In this document: piece after piece, positions 61,502 to 64,000 of the stretch | Layout of the letters: every line of letters starts with the position of its first letter | How positions within the stretch are numbered: the first letter of the stretch is position 1 | NCBI GenBank assembly: GCA_028023455.1 | Contig: JAQFVV010006474.1 | Coordinates: 1,133,501 to 1,197,500, forward strand | Source of the DNA: Epiperipatus broadwayi | Lineage: Eukaryota; Onychophora; Udeonychophora; Euonychophora; Peripatidae | Length of the DNA: 64,000 bases | Reading direction: 5' to 3' | The notes under the pieces: generated by a model | The model's input: only the letters and a program-made list of their open reading frames with translations | Told to the model about the DNA's origin: nothing | Databases searched by the model: none | Program-made: the position numbers and the translations under genes

Positions 61502-61690
61502 GCCTCTAAGACTCCAGAGAGAGCAAGGCATAGTTTTTTCTGATACATAATATTTTGCCTCTAAGACTCCAGAGAGAGCAAGGCAGTATTTTGTTTTACT
61601 GATATATAATTGTTGCCTCTAAGACTTTAAAGATAAGCAAGGCAGTATTTTATGAATTAAAGCCCCTAAGACTTGGAAGTAAGCAGGGCA
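61502..61690 (+). repeat. Four-copy tandem repeat of a TGCCT...AGGCA hairpin unit in the leader of element 2
   Basis: Units at 61502-61530, 61556-61585, 61614-61644 and 61662-61690 read (T)GCCTCTAAGACT, a variable middle (CCAGAGAGA or TTAAAGATA), then AGCAAGGCA. They are spaced 48-58 bp apart by AT-rich linkers. Each unit begins TGCCT and ends AGGCA, so each can close a hairpin; the first and fourth have one changed end base (CGCCT and AGCCC). They lie between the PBS and gag, where packaging signals of LTR elements usually are. Confidence 0.8.
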
Positions 61691-62372
61691 ATGCAACAGT
61701 GTTTGCAATAAACTATTATGGGTTGTAGTAGCTTAGAATGATTGAATTGTGGTGATCATCTGAGTGTTCATGGAGCATTGTGTGCTCTAAGTGCAGTGAT
61801 TGGATTCTTTTATTTATCTCATGATTGTAAATTACTAATCATTGTTTTGGCTATCAATATCTGTCGGATCTCTAGAAGGATGGATGAGTATATATATAAC
61901 TTGAGATGTGAACTCTATTATAAATCTAGGCACATATGTTATATAAGTAAATTTTTTTTTTTGCTTAGTGTATTAAAATAGGGCATAGACAGAGTTAAGT
62001 TTTATAAAAGCATTAAGAACTAGATAAATGATGGCATAAAAAGGACACACATATGCAGAGATAGCTTTTTCTTAAATAAATGTTTTAAACAGAACTATGA
62101 CCTCATACTTTATCAATCATATATAGGTAAAGGAAAAAGAGTGATGATGGAGGTTAAGTTAATTAAAGGCACTTAAGATATAGATGGATTGATGGGGAGA
62201 ATTATGGCTGAGAGAGAGTGGTTGGAAATTTTAAAGTATATGGGGATAGATAAAGGTGTTTAACTCCGGATGTATAGGAAATCAGGGAGCAGAACAAAAT
62301 AGAGCAGAACAGAATAAAGCAGAACAGAAATAAGTAATATAAATATTTTATAAATTTATAAATAATAAAAAA

Positions 62373-62609
62373 ATGATGGAGCAAGAAAAAGAATTAGCTA
62401 TTGAGGGAATGGAAGTAGAGAAGCAAGGCCCTCCAGAGTGGTTGCAAGTTATAATTAATCAGATGAATCAGAGATTCGATCAGCAATCACAAGTGATAAA
62501 TCAAATGAATCAGAAATTTGATCATCAGTCACAAGAGATGAAGGAAATGAAACAAGTAATAAAACTAGAAATAGTTCAACATTCTAAAAAAAAAAATAGA
62601 GAATATTGA
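62373..62609 (+). CDS. Gag-like coiled-coil protein of element 2, N-terminal part
   Basis: 79 codons from MMEQEKELAIEGMEVEK. It contains a tandem 15-residue repeat, INQMNQRFDQQSQV and INQMNQKFDHQSQEM, that fits a coiled coil. It ends at an 11-A run (about 62586-62596) where a frameshift is likely, since the next frame continues KIENIEIELKNK and a further open frame starts at 62683. In gag proteins such N-terminal coils support assembly. No capsid major-homology region or CCHC knuckle was found. Similar in kind, but not in sequence, to the frame at 46113 in element 1. Confidence 0.5.
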   Translation: MMEQEKELAIEGMEVEKQGPPEWLQVIINQMNQRFDQQSQVINQMNQKFDHQSQEMKEMKQVIKLEIVQHSKKKNREY

Positions 62610-63345
62610 AATAGAATTGAAAAACAAATGACAAGAGTTTGATGACAGATGTCACATAAGATATAAGGAACTTGCTGATAAATTGACAACAAGTCAAGAA
62701 AGTTGGGAGAAAAGTTTTAGTGTTGTAAAGGAAGAGTTAGTAGCTGTACAAGAAGGATATCAGAAAATGGTCAACAAAAATGAAAGCCTTAAAATAGCTC
62801 AGAATAATTTCAAAGAAAGTATATACAGTGAGATCCATAACCTAGAAATAAAGGTAGCCACTGTACAGGAACAAATTAACCTCAGGAAAGATGTAGTCAG
62901 TAAAGCTAATTTCTTGGAATTAAAGATAGCTGCTGATGTATATGCCCCAGTAAATGTAGCAGACAAGTTTGAGACAAAGGGAGATACCGAAAGGATAGCT
63001 AAAACTTATGATAGAAAGGAGGAGAGCTATGGCTATAAAGTCTCCAATATGAGAGGTGGAAGAAACAAGTTAGGATGACAATTTCCCACAAAACCTGGCA
63101 AACCAAACATAGGAATGCCTGGGAATATATATATGGTAGCAGATGATTTGTACTCCCCAATAAGAGTAGCAGACCTGTTGGATGCCCTGGGCATTATAGA
63201 AAGTAAAGCTGAAGGTTATTCTAGAAGGGAGGAGAGATATAGTTATAAGATCTCCACCATTAGGATTATGAAAAATCAGTTAGGTTGACCCTATCCCACA
63301 AAACCTAGCAAACTGAATATAAGTAGGCCTGGGAATAACTTCAAT
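62598..63345 (+). pseudogene. Gag-like continuation of element 2 with duplicated C-terminal module
   Basis: One reading frame from about 62598 is interrupted only by TGA codons at about 62629, 63076 and 63286. The open segment 62683-63078 is helical (SWEKSFSVVKEELVAVQEG, IHNLEIKVATVQEQI). The last part is a tandem duplication. Unit 1 (about 62938-63123) reads YAPVNVADKF, YDRKEESYGYKVS, NKLG-TGA, FPTKPGKPN and MPGN. Unit 2 (about 63149-63333) reads YSPIRVADLL, YSRREERYSYKIS, NQLG-TGA, YPTKPSKLN and RPGN. Function unknown. Listed as a pseudogene because of the stops, though readthrough is possible. Confidence 0.45.
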
Positions 63346-63589
63346 GATCTAAGTGAAAATTGTAGACCCATGATCAAGGAAAATCCAATAGCATGTTGTT
63401 CTGAATCAGTAAGTAATGATACATGAAGAACAATTGTTTAATATTCATGAGGATAGTCATCAATAATAGACCATAGTCAAATTTGTATTGAAAAAAAAAA
63501 CCCAACAAATATATATATATATTAAGTAGTTGGTTGGTATTTTAAGGAAGATAGTGTCATGAGAGACTATCAAAATTTTTTTTTTGTTT

Positions 63590-63603
63590 GGGAGTGAGGC
63601 AAA
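63590..63603 (+). promoter_or_regulatory. Polypurine tract of element 2
   Basis: GGGAGTGAGGCAAA ends exactly one base before the 3' LTR start (TGTAGATATA at 63604). Such tracts prime plus-strand synthesis in LTR elements. It is broken by one T and one C. Confidence 0.6.
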
Positions 63604-64000
63604 TGTAGATATATATGACTCATTTCACCCACATACATATTATTTAATTAAAAAAACTTTTTTTCTTTTATATATATAGATTTATGTGTGTATTTATTAT
63701 TATATAGTCTATATAAATACTTAATAAATAAGCAGTTGTAGAGAGAGACAGTAATAATATTTAATATTGATTTATTATATTTTTATTGAATAATGTCTTA
63801 AATTATTTAACTTTCATTTTGTTAAAATAAAGTAGAACAGAAAGAAAGTGTAAAATAAGGTGATCAGATCAAGATTAGGAGATAAAAAAATATACACGTG
63901 CAAAAGAGTGTGAAAGAATGAAAATGTCTGTATAAACACAAAAACGCCTTTACACCTATTTCTGGTAACTATAGATTGCCAGCTTTGTTGTATTGTTTTT
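63604..64000 (+). repeat. 3' LTR of element 2 (first 397 bp; continues beyond the window)
   Basis: Aligned by eye with 57863-58260. Substitutions include GAGATGG against GAGACAG and CTTTCGTT against CTTTCATT, with further single changes and A/T-run length differences. The low divergence suggests a fairly recent insertion. Confidence 0.85.

Larger units (their letters stand above)
57863..64000 (+). mobile_element. Non-autonomous LTR retrotransposon (element 2), 3' LTR runs off the window
   Basis: The sequence from 57863 (TGTAGATATATATGACTC) recurs at 63604 and continues to the window end with about a dozen differences over about 395 bp, plus small indels in A/T runs. The second copy is preceded by a purine-rich GGGAGTGAGGCAAA (63590-63603). 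The inferred 5' LTR end and PBS at 60874-60899 leave an internal region of about 2.7 kb with gag-like frames and no pol. Size and content parallel element 1, although the LTR sequences differ. Confidence 0.75.

Overview
This is an AT-rich (very roughly three quarters A+T) stretch of an animal nuclear genome, most likely an invertebrate. The evidence is the mix of repeat families: RTE-type and other non-LTR retrotransposons, a Penelope-like element with a GIY-YIG endonuclease, Ty3/gypsy-like LTR elements, a tRNA-Val-like sequence and very long trinucleotide microsatellites. There are no operons, no compact bacterial-style genes and no recognisable host protein-coding gene. I cannot name the organism; lophotrochozoan, flatworm or similar AT-rich metazoan lineages would all fit. 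Nearly every long open frame is either a microsatellite translation or a decayed transposon relic.

Layout. 1-440: a small palindromic retroelement (copy A) with a hammerhead-ribozyme-like core. 3.6-4.5 kb: 3' end of a non-LTR element with a CCHC zinc motif. 5.5 kb: RTE 3' tail. 12.4-16.3 kb: one long decayed non-LTR retrotransposon (linker, RT, 3' zinc motif) plus a second copy of its 3' end. 20.7-21.8 kb: an RTE relic, then a palindromic element. 25.1-27.6 kb: a second RT-lineage relic, an RTE 3' end with a 191-codon open frame, and a 45-bp tandem repeat. 28.7-33.1 kb: a CCHC gag-like relic (minus strand), two (TAA)n microsatellites, and a decayed jockey/CR1-like element with an endonuclease domain. 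34.3 kb: tRNA-Val(UAC)-like sequence. 38.1-38.5 kb: the best palindromic element (copy B). 41.8-43.1 kb: longest RTE relic, ending exactly where a non-autonomous LTR element (43.1-49.1 kb) begins. 52.2-52.6 kb: an uninterrupted (TTA)n tract of about 136 units. 53.1-55.5 kb: RTE tail, Penelope-like GIY-YIG relic, and three palindromic elements, two of them inserted at the same target. 56.7 kb: RTE relic. 57.4 kb: twin AT-cored cruciforms. 57.9 kb to the window end: a second non-autonomous LTR element with an LTR of about 3 kb, whose 3' LTR runs off the window.

The most interesting theme is a set of unrelated short retroelements built as head-to-head inverted dimers. Four of them are flanked by 13-15 bp target-site duplications. 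One family (copies A and B) carries a CUGANGA...GAAAC...GUC core whose flanks can pair into a hammerhead helix I. Their neighbourhood with a Penelope-like element suggests, but does not prove, mobilisation by Penelope-type machinery.
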